64,000 bases of DNA from Acinetobacter calcoaceticus (GTDB lineage Bacteria > Pseudomonadota > Gammaproteobacteria > Pseudomonadales > Moraxellaceae), in NCBI RefSeq assembly GCF_016508255.1, contig NZ_JADVKT010000005.1, positions 124,001 to 188,000 of the forward strand, given 5' to 3'. A program made the position numbers and the translations under genes. Below, one piece after another: positions 46,330 to 55,552 of the stretch (position 1 is its first letter; every line of letters starts with the position of its first letter). A model generated the notes under the pieces. It saw only the letters and a list, made by a program, of their open reading frames with translations, was not told where the DNA came from and did no database searches.

Positions 46330-46358
46330 AGAGAAGCTATTAAGGCTTCTCTTTTTTT
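46330..46358 (+). terminator. Terminator after the Wzi-family gene
   Basis: AGAGAAGC / GCTTCTCT, 8-bp stem, 7-base loop, followed by a T-run. Confidence 0.9.
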
Positions 46359-46595
46359 ATGGTTTTTAGAGAAATCTAAAGAGTAGATGATGATTTGCTT
46401 AAGTTGGCTACACAAGTTACGATTGCCAAGTTATGCAAGTGAATCAGCATATTACCTGTATATGATGAAATCGAATATCAATATGAAAAAACAAGCAAAA
46501 GAAATCGGTTTTAAATCACTATAATGCATAACTAATGCTATAAGCCATATAAAGGCTTGTGGTTGGATTATCTATCACGAAAAATTGGAGTTGTT

Positions 46596-46694
46596 ATGGC
46601 ACTCGTTCCTCCACATGGTCTTCTAGGTGGTGGTTTAACACTACTTCTAGATTTTATGGGCAAAATGGATAGAGAAGGACGTGTTCATGACTGA
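46596..46694 (+). CDS. Possible 32-residue leader ORF overlapping cysD
   Basis: An ATG at 46596 follows a good GGAG five bases upstream and reads [19 protein letters not shown] to a TGA at 46692-46694, eight bases into cysD in another frame. This arrangement would couple its translation to cysD. The PPHG start loosely resembles the N-terminus of Sat-type ATP sulfurylases, which may be chance. It contains no Cys, so it is not an evident cysteine attenuator. Whether it is expressed is unknown. Confidence 0.4.
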   Translation: MALVPPHGLLGGGLTLLLDFMGKMDREGRVHD

Positions 46695-47595
46695 ATCAAG
46701 ACTCACACATCTCAAGCAACTTGAAGCTGAAAGCATTCATATTATTCGTGAAGTTGCTGCTGAATTTGAAAATCCGGTGATGCTTTACTCAATAGGTAAA
46801 GACTCTGCAGTAATGCTTCATCTGGCGTTAAAAGCATTTTATCCAGCTAAACTTCCATTCCCATTATTACATGTAGATACTGGGTGGAAATTTAAAGAGA
46901 TGATTTCATTTCGCGATAACATGGCAAAAACGCATGGCTTCGATTTAATTGTTCATCAAAATAAAGAAGGTCGTGAAGCTGGAATTAATCCATTCGATCA
47001 TGGCAGTTCAAAATACACAGATATTATGAAAACCCAAGCTTTGAAACAAGCTTTGGATAAATATCAATTTGATGCTGCTTTTGGTGGCGCACGCCGTGAT
47101 GAAGAAAAATCACGTGCAAAAGAACGTGTTTATTCATTCCGTGATAGTAAACATCGTTGGGATCCGAAAAACCAGCGTCCTGAACTTTGGAATCTTTACA
47201 ATGGTAAAGTGAACAAAGGTGAAAGTATTCGTGTATTCCCTTTATCTAACTGGACTGAGTTGGATATCTGGCAATATATCTATTTAGAAAATATTCAAAT
47301 TGTTCCTCTTTATTTCTCTGATGTTCGTCCAGTTGTAGAGCGTAGCGGTACATTAATCATGGTTGATGATGAACGTATGCGTTTAAAAGAGGGTGAAGTT
47401 CCACAGATGAAGTCTGTACGTTTCCGTACGCTTGGCTGTTATCCATTAACTGGTGCAGTTGAGTCTGAAGCAGATACGTTACCTGAAATTATCCAAGAGA
47501 TGCTTTTAGCCACTAGTTCTGAGCGTCAAGGTCGTATGATTGACCATGATGAAGCGGGCTCAATGGAAAAGAAAAAGCAAGAAGGCTATTTCTAA
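46687..47595 (+). CDS. cysD: Sulfate adenylyltransferase subunit 2
   Basis: Catalytic subunit of ATP sulfurylase, which makes adenosine 5'-phosphosulfate from sulfate and ATP. The 302-residue protein equals the E. coli length and has the PP-loop variant [22 protein letters not shown], and the LPFPLLHV and [10 protein letters not shown] segments. ATG 46687 follows GAAGGA; an in-frame GTG at 46681 is less likely. It is followed by cysN after 30 bases and works as a CysDN complex. Confidence 0.97.
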   Translation: MTESRLTHLKQLEAESIHIIREVAAEFENPVMLYSIGKDSAVMLHLALKAFYPAKLPFPLLHVDTGWKFKEMISFRDNMAKTHGFDLIVHQNKEGREAGINPFDHGSSKYTDIMKTQALKQALDKYQFDAAFGGARRDEEKSRAKERVYSFRDSKHRWDPKNQRPELWNLYNGKVNKGESIRVFPLSNWTELDIWQYIYLENIQIVPLYFSDVRPVVERSGTLIMVDDERMRLKEGEVPQMKSVRFRTLGCYPLTGAVESEADTLPEIIQEMLLATSSERQGRMIDHDEAGSMEKKKQEGYF

Positions 47596-47625
47596 GACAA
47601 TTTCTAAATTTGTGGAGTTTGAGCA

Positions 47626-49239
47626 ATGTCTCATCAATCAGAATTAATCAGTCAAGATATCTTGGCCTATTTGAAGCAACATGAACAAAAAGACCTTCTA
47701 CGCTTTTTGACTTGCGGTAACGTAGATGATGGTAAAAGTACTTTAATTGGACGTTTACTCTACGACTCAAAATTGATTTACGAAGATCAATTGCAAGCTG
47801 TAACGCGTGATAGTAAAAAAGTAGGAACTACGGGTGATGCACCAGATTTGGCATTACTTGTAGATGGCTTGCAAGCTGAGCGTGAGCAAGGTATTACCAT
47901 TGATGTGGCTTACCGCTATTTTTCGACAGAAAAGCGTAAATTTATTATTGCTGATACACCTGGGCATGAACAATATACCCGTAACATGGCAACAGGTGCG
48001 TCAACTGCTGATCTTGCAATTATCTTGATCGATGCGCGTTATGGTGTGCAAACACAAACACGTCGTCATACTTTTATTGCAAGCTTACTTGGTATTAAGA
48101 ATATTGTTGTTGCCATTAATAAAATGGACTTGGTTGAATATTCACCTGAACGCTTTACTGAAATTCAGATTGAATATGATGCTTTCATTAGCCAGTTAGG
48201 TGATCGTCGCCCAGCTAATATTTTGTTTGTTCCAATTTCTGCTTTAAATGGCGATAACGTTGTAAATCCATCAGCTCATACTCCTTGGTATAAGGGTCAA
48301 ACCTTGATGAGTATTCTTGAGTCTGTGGAAATTAGTCGCGAATCGAACAAACATGAATTCCGTTTTCCAGTTCAATATGTAAACCGTCCGAACCTCGACT
48401 TTCGTGGTTTTGCTGGTACTGTTGCTTTGGGTGAAATTAAAGTCGGTGATGAAATTGTTGCATTACCATCAGGTAAGCGCTCAACAGTTAAAGAAATCGT
48501 CACTTTTGATGGTAACCTTGAGCATGCAGTTGCGGGGCAAGCCGTTACATTAACATTGAACGATGAAATTGATATTAGCCGCGGCAATGTATTAGTACGT
48601 GCAGGTGAACAGCCATTAATTTCACGCAGTGTTCGTGCTTCAGTGGTATGGATGAATGAACATCCACTGGTGAAGGGCAAGTTGTACAACGTTAAGATTG
48701 GTACTCAAACTGTTCCAGCCAAAGTGACCAATATTCACTATCGTGTGAACGTAAATACACTTGAGCATACTCAGGTAGAAGAGCTTGAGTTAAATGCAAT
48801 TGCAGACGTTGTTGTTGAGTTTGATGCGCCAGTCGTATTTGATCAATATCAAGATTCACGATACACAGGTTCATTTATTTTCATTGATCGTTTAAGCAAT
48901 GTAACGGTTGGTGCGGGTATGGTTGAGTCTGCGGTAGAATGGACGGCTCATAGCAATCCAGTTACTGCCGAAGACCGTGCTGCTCGTTTAGGTCAAAAAC
49001 CTGCTGTTATTGGTGTTTCTGCACAATTAATTGAAAAAGCTCAAGCCTTAGAAAGTTTATTGATCCAACAAGGTGTAGTTGCAATTGTGAAAGCAAGCTT
49101 AACAGCTGAGCAATTGGTTCTATTGCGTGAGACGGGTGTTGTAATTATCACAACTTCTGTGGATGGCACAGATACAGAGATAACTGCTGAAACGTTAGAA
49201 GAAGCGGTAGAAAAAATCGTGGAATTGGTTCGTCTTTAA
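47626..49239 (+). CDS. cysN: Sulfate adenylyltransferase subunit 1 (GTPase) with C-terminal extension
   Basis: GTPase subunit of ATP sulfurylase that couples GTP hydrolysis to APS synthesis. G motifs: GNVDDGKST (31-39), DTPGHEQY and NKMD. The core ends near residue 448. Residues 449-537 are an extra domain, beginning [22 protein letters not shown], at the same place where CysNC proteins begin their APS kinase domain (KPAVLWFTGLSGAGKST-like). Here the P-loop is absent and the tail is only about 89 residues, so it looks like a decayed or repurposed kinase domain (inference). The total (537) lies between CysN (475) and CysNC (about 630). It ends in a strong terminator. Confidence 0.93.
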   Translation: MSHQSELISQDILAYLKQHEQKDLLRFLTCGNVDDGKSTLIGRLLYDSKLIYEDQLQAVTRDSKKVGTTGDAPDLALLVDGLQAEREQGITIDVAYRYFSTEKRKFIIADTPGHEQYTRNMATGASTADLAIILIDARYGVQTQTRRHTFIASLLGIKNIVVAINKMDLVEYSPERFTEIQIEYDAFISQLGDRRPANILFVPISALNGDNVVNPSAHTPWYKGQTLMSILESVEISRESNKHEFRFPVQYVNRPNLDFRGFAGTVALGEIKVGDEIVALPSGKRSTVKEIVTFDGNLEHAVAGQAVTLTLNDEIDISRGNVLVRAGEQPLISRSVRASVVWMNEHPLVKGKLYNVKIGTQTVPAKVTNIHYRVNVNTLEHTQVEELELNAIADVVVEFDAPVVFDQYQDSRYTGSFIFIDRLSNVTVGAGMVESAVEWTAHSNPVTAEDRAARLGQKPAVIGVSAQLIEKAQALESLLIQQGVVAIVKASLTAEQLVLLRETGVVIITTSVDGTDTEITAETLEEAVEKIVELVRL

Positions 49240-49257
49240 TAGATTGAAATGAGTTCT

Positions 49258-49281
49258 AAAAACCCGCGTAAGCGGGTTTTT
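49258..49281 (+). terminator. Terminator after cysN
   Basis: AAACCCGC / GCGGGTTT, 8-bp stem, 4-base loop, followed by T's; A-run upstream makes it usable on the minus strand for the convergent gene. Confidence 0.9.
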
Positions 49282-49288
49282 ATTGAGT

Positions 49289-49837
49289 TTAGAAAATACT
49301 TTGAGTTTTTAAAGTTAAATATTCTCTCAAATCTTTAGGGTAGCTCTGAATCATCTTTAAAAATATATCTTGATCACCTTGATATAAGGCGCGGGTTGCT
49401 TCCTCGTAATTTGGCATATTACCTAACATCGCAGACATAAAACGATCGATGGCTTGTTTGGTGAGCATAATATTGCCTTCAGAATTTGGGTTATTTAACT
49501 CTTTATCAATTAACTTGCGAATCACTGCTGATGCACTCGCACTTTGTTGATCTAACCAATCCCAATGTTTTTTCTGTAAAGTGATTTCACGCGAAATTAC
49601 TCCAAGTTTAGGTCGTCCAACTTTTTTAATTTCTTCCGGTTCATCATAACGCTGTTGAAATTCTTGTTCCGAACCAGAAAGATCAAGATCAATTTGTTGA
49701 CCTGTTTGATCATTAAAAATTAGAATATTTTCCACTGTTTTAGGGAGATCTTTTATTTTTTTTGCAAGTTCAACAAGGGAATCACTCGCAATAAGTGTAC
49801 TTCCAGTGAAAGCAGTATAGGTGATTTTAGTATTCAT
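49289..49837 (-). CDS. DUF2239 family protein
   Basis: A 182-residue cytoplasmic protein. The DUF2239 pattern is clear: YTAFTGSTLIASDSL at the start, a NILIFNDQTGQQIDLDL strand region, then VGRPKLGVISREITL followed by the HWDWLDQQ helix and SAVIRKLIDKE. The VGRPK and ribbon-helix-like segment hints at a nucleic acid-binding motif, but the family is uncharacterised. The track start GTG at 49846 adds three residues; I use ATG 49837. No clear ribosome site precedes either. Confidence 0.85.
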   Translation of the reverse strand: MNTKITYTAFTGSTLIASDSLVELAKKIKDLPKTVENILIFNDQTGQQIDLDLSGSEQEFQQRYDEPEEIKKVGRPKLGVISREITLQKKHWDWLDQQSASASAVIRKLIDKELNNPNSEGNIMLTKQAIDRFMSAMLGNMPNYEEATRALYQGDQDIFLKMIQSYPKDLREYLTLKTQSIF

Positions 49838-50060
49838 TTTAGCCACATGTTTTTATCGGGGTAAAATAATATTATCAGGGTAAAATTATTTTGGCAAATA
49901 ATTAAAGTTATAACCAAAGAATTATCGGATTTTATAAGTGTAGTCTCTGAAGTTAGGACTATAAAAATAGTCAAGATAAATAGGCTATTTAAAATTTTAC
50001 TCTGCTTTAGTATCGCTTTTATGAGAGAATATGCCTTTAGTTGTATGTATAAGGACTCCT

Positions 50061-50573
50061 ATGTTTGAGCAATCTCCTGAATCTTTAAGCGATATCGAAA
50101 TTTTAGACATTTTACAGTCGATGAAAAAAGATAAGCTAGATACGGAAGCAAATGAGATCATCCGTAACGGGGGGAAAGCAGGACGTCAGGAAGCACATAA
50201 ACAGGCTTTGGTCGAACTAAATACAAATTTTGAAGAGAAGTTTGTAGAGGCAGTTACTCTTGCACTAGGTTTAAATGCAGGTCAAGCTAAAAAAATTCGC
50301 TATAAAAAAGATCGAATTCGTATTTTAAAAGCGCGTGGTATTGATTATCTTGCTATTGATGGTGCAGAAACAGCACAAGTTCTGGCACAAATTTCACAAG
50401 CAATTGTTCGGGAAGATGCAATAGTTACACATGATTTGCATAATATTTTCCCATTTTGGAAAGAAGGCTTTCCAATGGTGCAATTTGATAATGCCTATAA
50501 AATTTTAGAAGAAGATATTACCTTGCACTTTCATGCGTTCTTAGACGCCATGATTGAGTATGTGAATAAATAA
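50061..50573 (+). CDS. Conserved hypothetical protein
   Basis: A 170-residue soluble protein that I do not recognise. AAGGA sits five bases before ATG 50061, which I prefer to the in-frame ATG at 50031. The N-terminal half is acidic and helical (SDIEILDILQSMKKDKLDTEANEII), the middle is basic (AKKIRYKKDRIRILKARG), and the C-terminal part contains DAIVTHDLHNIFPFWKEGFP. No signal peptide or membrane helix. It is followed by a terminator and stands alone. Confidence 0.8.
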   Translation: MFEQSPESLSDIEILDILQSMKKDKLDTEANEIIRNGGKAGRQEAHKQALVELNTNFEEKFVEAVTLALGLNAGQAKKIRYKKDRIRILKARGIDYLAIDGAETAQVLAQISQAIVREDAIVTHDLHNIFPFWKEGFPMVQFDNAYKILEEDITLHFHAFLDAMIEYVNK

Positions 50574-50579
50574 AAAAAT

Positions 50580-50610
50580 AAAAGCCCCGATTGGGGCTTT
50601 TATTTTTTTA
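50580..50610. terminator. Terminator between the hypothetical gene and the CitMHS gene
   Basis: AAAAGCCCC / GGGGCTTTT, 9-bp stem and 4-base loop, with T-rich tail on the plus strand and A-run on the left for the minus strand. Confidence 0.92.
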
Positions 50611-50623
50611 TAGCAGAATGTAG

Positions 50624-51961
50624 TTAGATCATACTAAAAAGTGGGAAAACACCAATCACTAAAGCTGTACCCATCAACACCATACAAGTAATAAATGCCC
50701 ACTTAAAAGTGAACTTTTGGTGGTCTGCAAAATCGACTTTAGCAAGACCACATAGTAAGTATGTTGAAGGAACAAGAGGTGATAACAAGTGTACAGGTTG
50801 ACCTACAATCGATGCACGAGCAATCGCTTCAGCGCTAATGCCATAATGTGAAGCAGCTTCAGCAAGAATAGGTAAAACACCATAGAAGAACGCATCATTT
50901 GACATAAAGAATGTCAAAGGCATACTCACTAAAGCTGTGATTGGTGCAAGATATGGACCCATACTTGGAGGAATCATTGCGACGAACTCTTTAGACATCG
51001 CCTCAACCATCCCTGTGCCAGATAAAATACCTGTGAAAATACCCGCTGCGAAAATCAAGCCTACAACAGCTAGTACACTATCTGCGTGCATTGCAATACG
51101 CTTTTTCTGCATATCAACATCAGGGTAGTTAATGAGCATTGCGATACAGAACGCTATCATGAACAACACAGACATAGGCAAAATGCCTTTGATCAAAGCA
51201 ATCATAAGAATGATTGTAAGCACCATATTTACTTTACGTAAATGTGGGCGAGTCGCTTCAGGATCTTTCGACACGGTAATATTGTCACCATGGTGACTTT
51301 CAAGCTCAATAACGCCTAAGCGTTTTTGCTCATAACGGCCATATAAATACGCCAAGAAGAATAACCAACCAATACTAATGACCATAGGAAGAATCATTGG
51401 TACGAAAATGTGGCTTGGGTCAATTTGCAGGGCACTTGCAGCACGAGCTGTAGGACCACCCCATGGCGTTAAGTTCATTACACCACTACATAACAGCATA
51501 AGAGCAGTCATGATGAGTGTATTCATTCCTAAGCGTTGATAAAGTGGCAACATTGCAGCCACACAAATCATATAAGTTGTTGAACCATCGCCATCTAAAG
51601 AAACCATTGTGGTTAAGAACACGGTTCCTAGCGTGATTTTTAAAGGATCACCTTTAACCTTTTTTAAAATCCATTTAACTGGTGGATCGAAAAGACCTGC
51701 ATCGATCATTAAGGCAAAATATAAAATTGCGAATAAAAGCATTACGCCAGTTGGCGCTAATTTTTTGATGCCCTCTAGCATCATCTCACTGAGACCTTTA
51801 AGTTCAATATGACTTAAACTTTCAAAGTAGTGACCTAGGCCCCAAGCAATAAGAGAAAAAATAAATGGGATGAGAATTAAAGCAATAATAGGGCTTAAAC
51901 GTTTGGACATGATTAAGTACATGAAGCACAAAATCATGCCAACACCAAGTAATGTCAGCAT
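50624..51961 (-). CDS. CitMHS-family citrate/divalent metal transporter
   Basis: A 445-residue inner-membrane protein with about 12 hydrophobic segments. Members import citrate complexed with Mg2+, Ca2+ or other metals together with protons. Distinguishing segments are SLDGDGSTTYMICVAAMLPLY near 120-140, MNLTPWGGPTARAASAL near 165-180 and MSNDAFFYGVLPILAEAA near 355-372. No two-component regulator is adjacent. The 565-base region upstream is AT-rich and empty of genes. The ion preference cannot be told. Confidence 0.88.
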   Translation of the reverse strand: MLTLLGVGMILCFMYLIMSKRLSPIIALILIPFIFSLIAWGLGHYFESLSHIELKGLSEMMLEGIKKLAPTGVMLLFAILYFALMIDAGLFDPPVKWILKKVKGDPLKITLGTVFLTTMVSLDGDGSTTYMICVAAMLPLYQRLGMNTLIMTALMLLCSGVMNLTPWGGPTARAASALQIDPSHIFVPMILPMVISIGWLFFLAYLYGRYEQKRLGVIELESHHGDNITVSKDPEATRPHLRKVNMVLTIILMIALIKGILPMSVLFMIAFCIAMLINYPDVDMQKKRIAMHADSVLAVVGLIFAAGIFTGILSGTGMVEAMSKEFVAMIPPSMGPYLAPITALVSMPLTFFMSNDAFFYGVLPILAEAASHYGISAEAIARASIVGQPVHLLSPLVPSTYLLCGLAKVDFADHQKFTFKWAFITCMVLMGTALVIGVFPLFSMI

Positions 51962-52526
51962 ACAATCAATCCTTTGCCTATAGTTTTACTGAACAGGTTT
52001 ATTCAAAACTCTGACTTTGGTTATTCTTATTAATTTTTATTAAAAAGACAAATAATATATTTAGTTTATTTGGTTAATATATATTCATTTAGAGAGGTAT
52101 ATTTAGGCGAAATACTGAACATATATATTAGGGTTATAGTAAGCATATAATAAATGTGATTCATTGTGATTGGGTATAAAGGTTTTATAAAAATAAAAAT
52201 TATATGATATTTTTTTTAATTATACCTAATTTGATGATTGAAATGAGAAGAAGAACCATTTAAAGACTTACTTTGAGCTAAATTACATAAGGTTAATAAC
52301 AATGTAAATGGGTGTTAATCACTATGTGTTAATTGAGGTAGATTGATTATTCTAATATTTTTCAGTATTTAAGATTTAATTTAAGGGTTAGCTAAATAAT
52401 ATTGCTTTTAGATTAAAAGATCAAATTGAATTGATGAATCTAAAATAATTATTACATATATTTGAAAAATTTATTTAGATTAAAAATACCCCACATAAAA
52501 TTGTGGGGTATTAAAGTCAATATAAA
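51962..52526. other. 565-base AT-rich gap
   Basis: It contains the promoter side of the CitMHS gene (right edge of that gene at 51961) and a terminator at 52482-52512 for the gene to its right. I see no ORF, RNA or repeat that I can name. The base composition is very low in G+C around 52190-52480. Confidence 0.5.
52482..52512 (-). terminator. Terminator after the PaeA-like gene
   Basis: On the minus strand AATACCCCACA / TGTGGGGTATT, 11-bp stem with a 5-base loop, followed by TTT. Confidence 0.85.
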
Positions 52527-53852
52527 TCAGTTTTCATCAATTGATGAATGTACTTCAGTTTGTTCTAAAATTCGTGTTACAAGAAGTTGGTCAATTTTAA
52601 AATGATCGACATCGACTACTTCAAACTTGTATCCACCGAATTCCACAAAATCTGCTGGGCGTGGAATTTTGCGTAGGCGATACATCATAAAGCCCGCTAA
52701 TGTTTCATAATTTTCTTCATCGGGCATTTCATCAATTTCAAGTGCGTGTCTTAGGTCGTCAATGGGTGTGCTGCCATCAATTAACCACGAGTTATTATCA
52801 CGTTTAATGATTTGCTGATCTTCCTCAATTGGAGTTACCCAGTCGCCCATAACCGTAATCATAATATCGCTTAAAGTAATAACGCCCACGACAAGCGCAT
52901 ATTCATTTATAACAACCGCAAACTTTTCTTTTGTAGAGCGGAAGCGATCAAGTAATTCCGATAGGGTTAAGGTATCGGGAATCATTAGAACAGTACGAAT
53001 GGTGGTTTCATTCAATTGGGTTGGAGATTGGTTGTTTAAAATACGAACAAGAAAGTCTTTGGCATCGACGTAACCAATGACTTGATCGATATTTTCATTA
53101 CATACTAAAAACTTTGAGTAAGGATATTCGGCTAGTTTTTGACGAATGCTATCTTCATGTTCATTTAAAGTGAAATAAACAACGTTTTCACGTGTTGTCA
53201 TGCTGGATGGTACATTGCGTTCTTCTAATTCAAAAACATTCTCGATAAAGTGATGTTCTTGTTTTTGCAGTACGCCTGCTTGAGCACCCGCATCCATTAC
53301 GGCTGAAATATCATCAAAAGTAATGTTGTCTTCTCGCGTTGTATTCACTTTAAATAAACGGAATAGCAGGTTTGCAATTGCGTTAATTCCCCAAGCTAAA
53401 GGTTTACAAATCTTAATGAAAACCTGAATTGGATTAATAACACTTATTGCAATTTTTTCAGGGGCAATCATCGCCAAGCGTTTTGGCATAAGATCGGCAA
53501 ATAAAATAAAGAGTGATGTCACTAAAGTAAAGGAGAGGGCAAAACCAATCGTTTGCGTCCAAGGGCCTGCGTAGAAACGGTCAACTAAATTGACAAAATA
53601 AGGACGAAAAGCAGCTTCACCCAAAATACCGCCTAAAATCGCAACGGCATTTAGGCCAATTTGAGAGGCTGCAAAAAAGTCAGCAGATTGTTCTTGTAAA
53701 TCTAGTACTTGTTGCGCGCGTTCTTCACCAGCTTCAGCTAGAATTTTTAGCTTAACTTTTCTGGCACCAGCGAGTGCAATTTCAGTTAAAGATAAAAAGC
53801 CTGCTCCGATGATGAGCAGTACGATGATAATGATATTTTGAAAGAGACTCAC
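52527..53852 (-). CDS. paeA: CorC/CNNM-family exporter, YtfL/PaeA-like
   Basis: A 441-residue protein with an N-terminal DUF21 membrane domain (about 1-190; FLSLTEIALAGARKVKLK and IGLNAVAILGGILGEAAF), two CBS-type segments (about 205-330; VPSSMTTRENVVYF and KFAVVINEYALVVGVITL) and a C-terminal CorC/HlyC domain (NYETLAGFMMYRLRKIP). The wording matches E. coli YtfL, now PaeA, which exports cadaverine and putrescine under stress. The name is by resemblance. It is a single gene between two terminators. Confidence 0.88.
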   Translation of the reverse strand: MSLFQNIIIIVLLIIGAGFLSLTEIALAGARKVKLKILAEAGEERAQQVLDLQEQSADFFAASQIGLNAVAILGGILGEAAFRPYFVNLVDRFYAGPWTQTIGFALSFTLVTSLFILFADLMPKRLAMIAPEKIAISVINPIQVFIKICKPLAWGINAIANLLFRLFKVNTTREDNITFDDISAVMDAGAQAGVLQKQEHHFIENVFELEERNVPSSMTTRENVVYFTLNEHEDSIRQKLAEYPYSKFLVCNENIDQVIGYVDAKDFLVRILNNQSPTQLNETTIRTVLMIPDTLTLSELLDRFRSTKEKFAVVINEYALVVGVITLSDIMITVMGDWVTPIEEDQQIIKRDNNSWLIDGSTPIDDLRHALEIDEMPDEENYETLAGFMMYRLRKIPRPADFVEFGGYKFEVVDVDHFKIDQLLVTRILEQTEVHSSIDEN

Positions 53853-53893
53853 AAATCACCCGAGGTTCATCATTATTATGACTATGTTTTAAC

Positions 53894-53935
53894 ACAAAAA
53901 AGCGCTGAGGTAATCAGATTGATTGCTCAGCGCTT
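53894..53935 (-). terminator. Terminator after the LysR gene
   Basis: On the minus strand AAGCGCTGAG / CTCAGCGCTT, 10-bp stem with a 16-base loop, followed by six T's. Confidence 0.8.
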
Positions 53936-53975
53936 GAAGATAATGTCTGAAATCGACAATTAAATTAAAATTTAT

Positions 53976-54965
53976 TTAATAGTGAGAAAATTGTGAATTG
54001 TTGGTTAAAAATTCACGATTTTCCTCTTCAATCATTTGACGAGCAACAAATAAGATAAGTTGGCGCAGCCAGCGATGAGCAGGGTGGTGATGTAACAATG
54101 GACACCAAGCCATTTTAAGCTCGAACTCTGGAATATAAAAAGGAGGATCCTTTATAACCAATTTAGGATTTTGTGTTTGTAGGCGCGCCATCCGTGTTGG
54201 TAGTGTGGCAATCAGGTCTACGTTTTGAGCGAGTAATGCTGGCATTTGGTAGTGGCGAGTAAAGACAGAAATTTTACGACGCTGACCAATACGTTCTAAT
54301 GCCTGATCAATCCAACCTAAACCACCTTGCTTATCGGGGTTTACACCAAAACCTACACCCATACCTGTTTTAGAAACCCAGATATGCTGTGCATCTAAAT
54401 AGCTTTTTAAATTTAAATGGGTTACAGCAGGGTGTTTGTCGTTAAGAATACAGCTGAAGCTATCACGCCAAACTAAAACCTGATGGAAGCTTTGTGGTAT
54501 TTCATTAAATCTATTAATTGCGAGATCAACTTTACCTTGTTCCATGTCTCGATAAGACACATCACTTGGTGTAAGAAAATCAAGAACAACATTTGGAGCT
54601 TCAGAGCGCAGAGCTTTGACAAGACGGGGAACTAAAGTTGCCTCGGCATAGTCAGATGTCATAATGCGGAAAACGCGATTACTTGTATAAGGGCGGAATT
54701 CGGTACGGGGTTCCAAAATCATGGAGAGATCAGCAAGCGCATCACGAATACGAGGTTGTAATTCTAGAGCGCGTTCTGTCGGCGTCATCCCTTCAGAAGA
54801 ACGGATAAGAAGAGGGTCATTAAATAAATTACGTAAGCGACGTAAAATATTACTCATTGCAGGCTGAGTTACACCAAGTTGTTCGGCTGCGCGTGTAACA
54901 TTTTTTTCACGAAGAAGTACATCAAGATATATTAATAGATTAAGATCTACTCGCTCCAGATTCAT
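53976..54965 (-). CDS. LysR-family regulator, NodD/NahR-like branch
   Basis: A 329-residue regulator with the winged HTH at the start (DVLLREKNVTRAAEQLGVTQPAMSNILRRLR) and a LysR effector domain after about residue 90. The LTRAAEQLGVTQPAMS-type sequence and the GMTPTERALEL linker belong to the NodD/NahR/LeuO branch. I use ATG 54965; the longer frame to 55004 needs a TTG and adds residues unlike the family. It is divergent from aceA with a gap of 587 bases. Regulation of the glyoxylate shunt is possible but unproven. Confidence 0.88.
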   Translation of the reverse strand: MNLERVDLNLLIYLDVLLREKNVTRAAEQLGVTQPAMSNILRRLRNLFNDPLLIRSSEGMTPTERALELQPRIRDALADLSMILEPRTEFRPYTSNRVFRIMTSDYAEATLVPRLVKALRSEAPNVVLDFLTPSDVSYRDMEQGKVDLAINRFNEIPQSFHQVLVWRDSFSCILNDKHPAVTHLNLKSYLDAQHIWVSKTGMGVGFGVNPDKQGGLGWIDQALERIGQRRKISVFTRHYQMPALLAQNVDLIATLPTRMARLQTQNPKLVIKDPPFYIPEFELKMAWCPLLHHHPAHRWLRQLILFVARQMIEEENREFLTNNSQFSHY

Positions 54966-55552
54966 AAAAAAAATACCGAAAATAAAACCCTGAAATTGTT
55001 TCAAATTATGCCATATCTAATAACTATTGTGTGAAAAAATGATGAGAAAAACGACATTTTTTGTAGGAATTAAGTAGGGGTGAAAAGCACTTCAAAGGCT
55101 CGAATTTGTTGTCTTTACTGCATTTTTAAGTATGAAGATGACAAATAGAATATATTTATATATAACTTAGTACTTTCTAGCATGGAAATTGACTTTTTTC
55201 ATTGGCAAAAATAGCCTAATTTACAATTGACTTTTAATATTAAAAATGAGTGGAAAAACTTCAAAAATCGTATAAAAATAAGACTTACTAAGTTTTTAGA
55301 ATAAAATCCTATACTTCTTTAGTGTAATTTTAGTTTTATAAACAAGGTATTAGTATTTTTAGTTTTATCTATAATATCGAGTTATCAGTACATTTTTTAA
55401 ATAAATACTGAAGATTAATAAAGGATATTGGATTAATTGATTGGCTAAGTCTAAGCTGTGTTCATGACGAAGCAGCTGGTGTCATAAGAAATTTAAGTAC
55501 ATGACTCTAGGCTTCAATCGATGAAATCCTAAAATGAATACAGGACAATATC
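54966..55552. other. 587-base divergent region between lysR and aceA
   Basis: The region is AT-rich (especially 55100-55430) with promoters for both genes. A seven-codon ORF (MTKQLVS) at 55464-55487 begins in a small ATGAC/GTCAT dyad and lies 66 bases ahead of aceA; I treat it as chance. No tRNA or named RNA is visible. Confidence 0.5.

Noticed and set aside
46681..46686. GTG start for cysD
   Set aside because: ATG 46687 has better ribosome-site spacing and matches the CysD N-terminus.
55464..55487. Seven-codon ORF (MTKQLVS) ahead of aceA as a leader peptide
   Set aside because: Too short to judge, and the associated dyad is only five base pairs.
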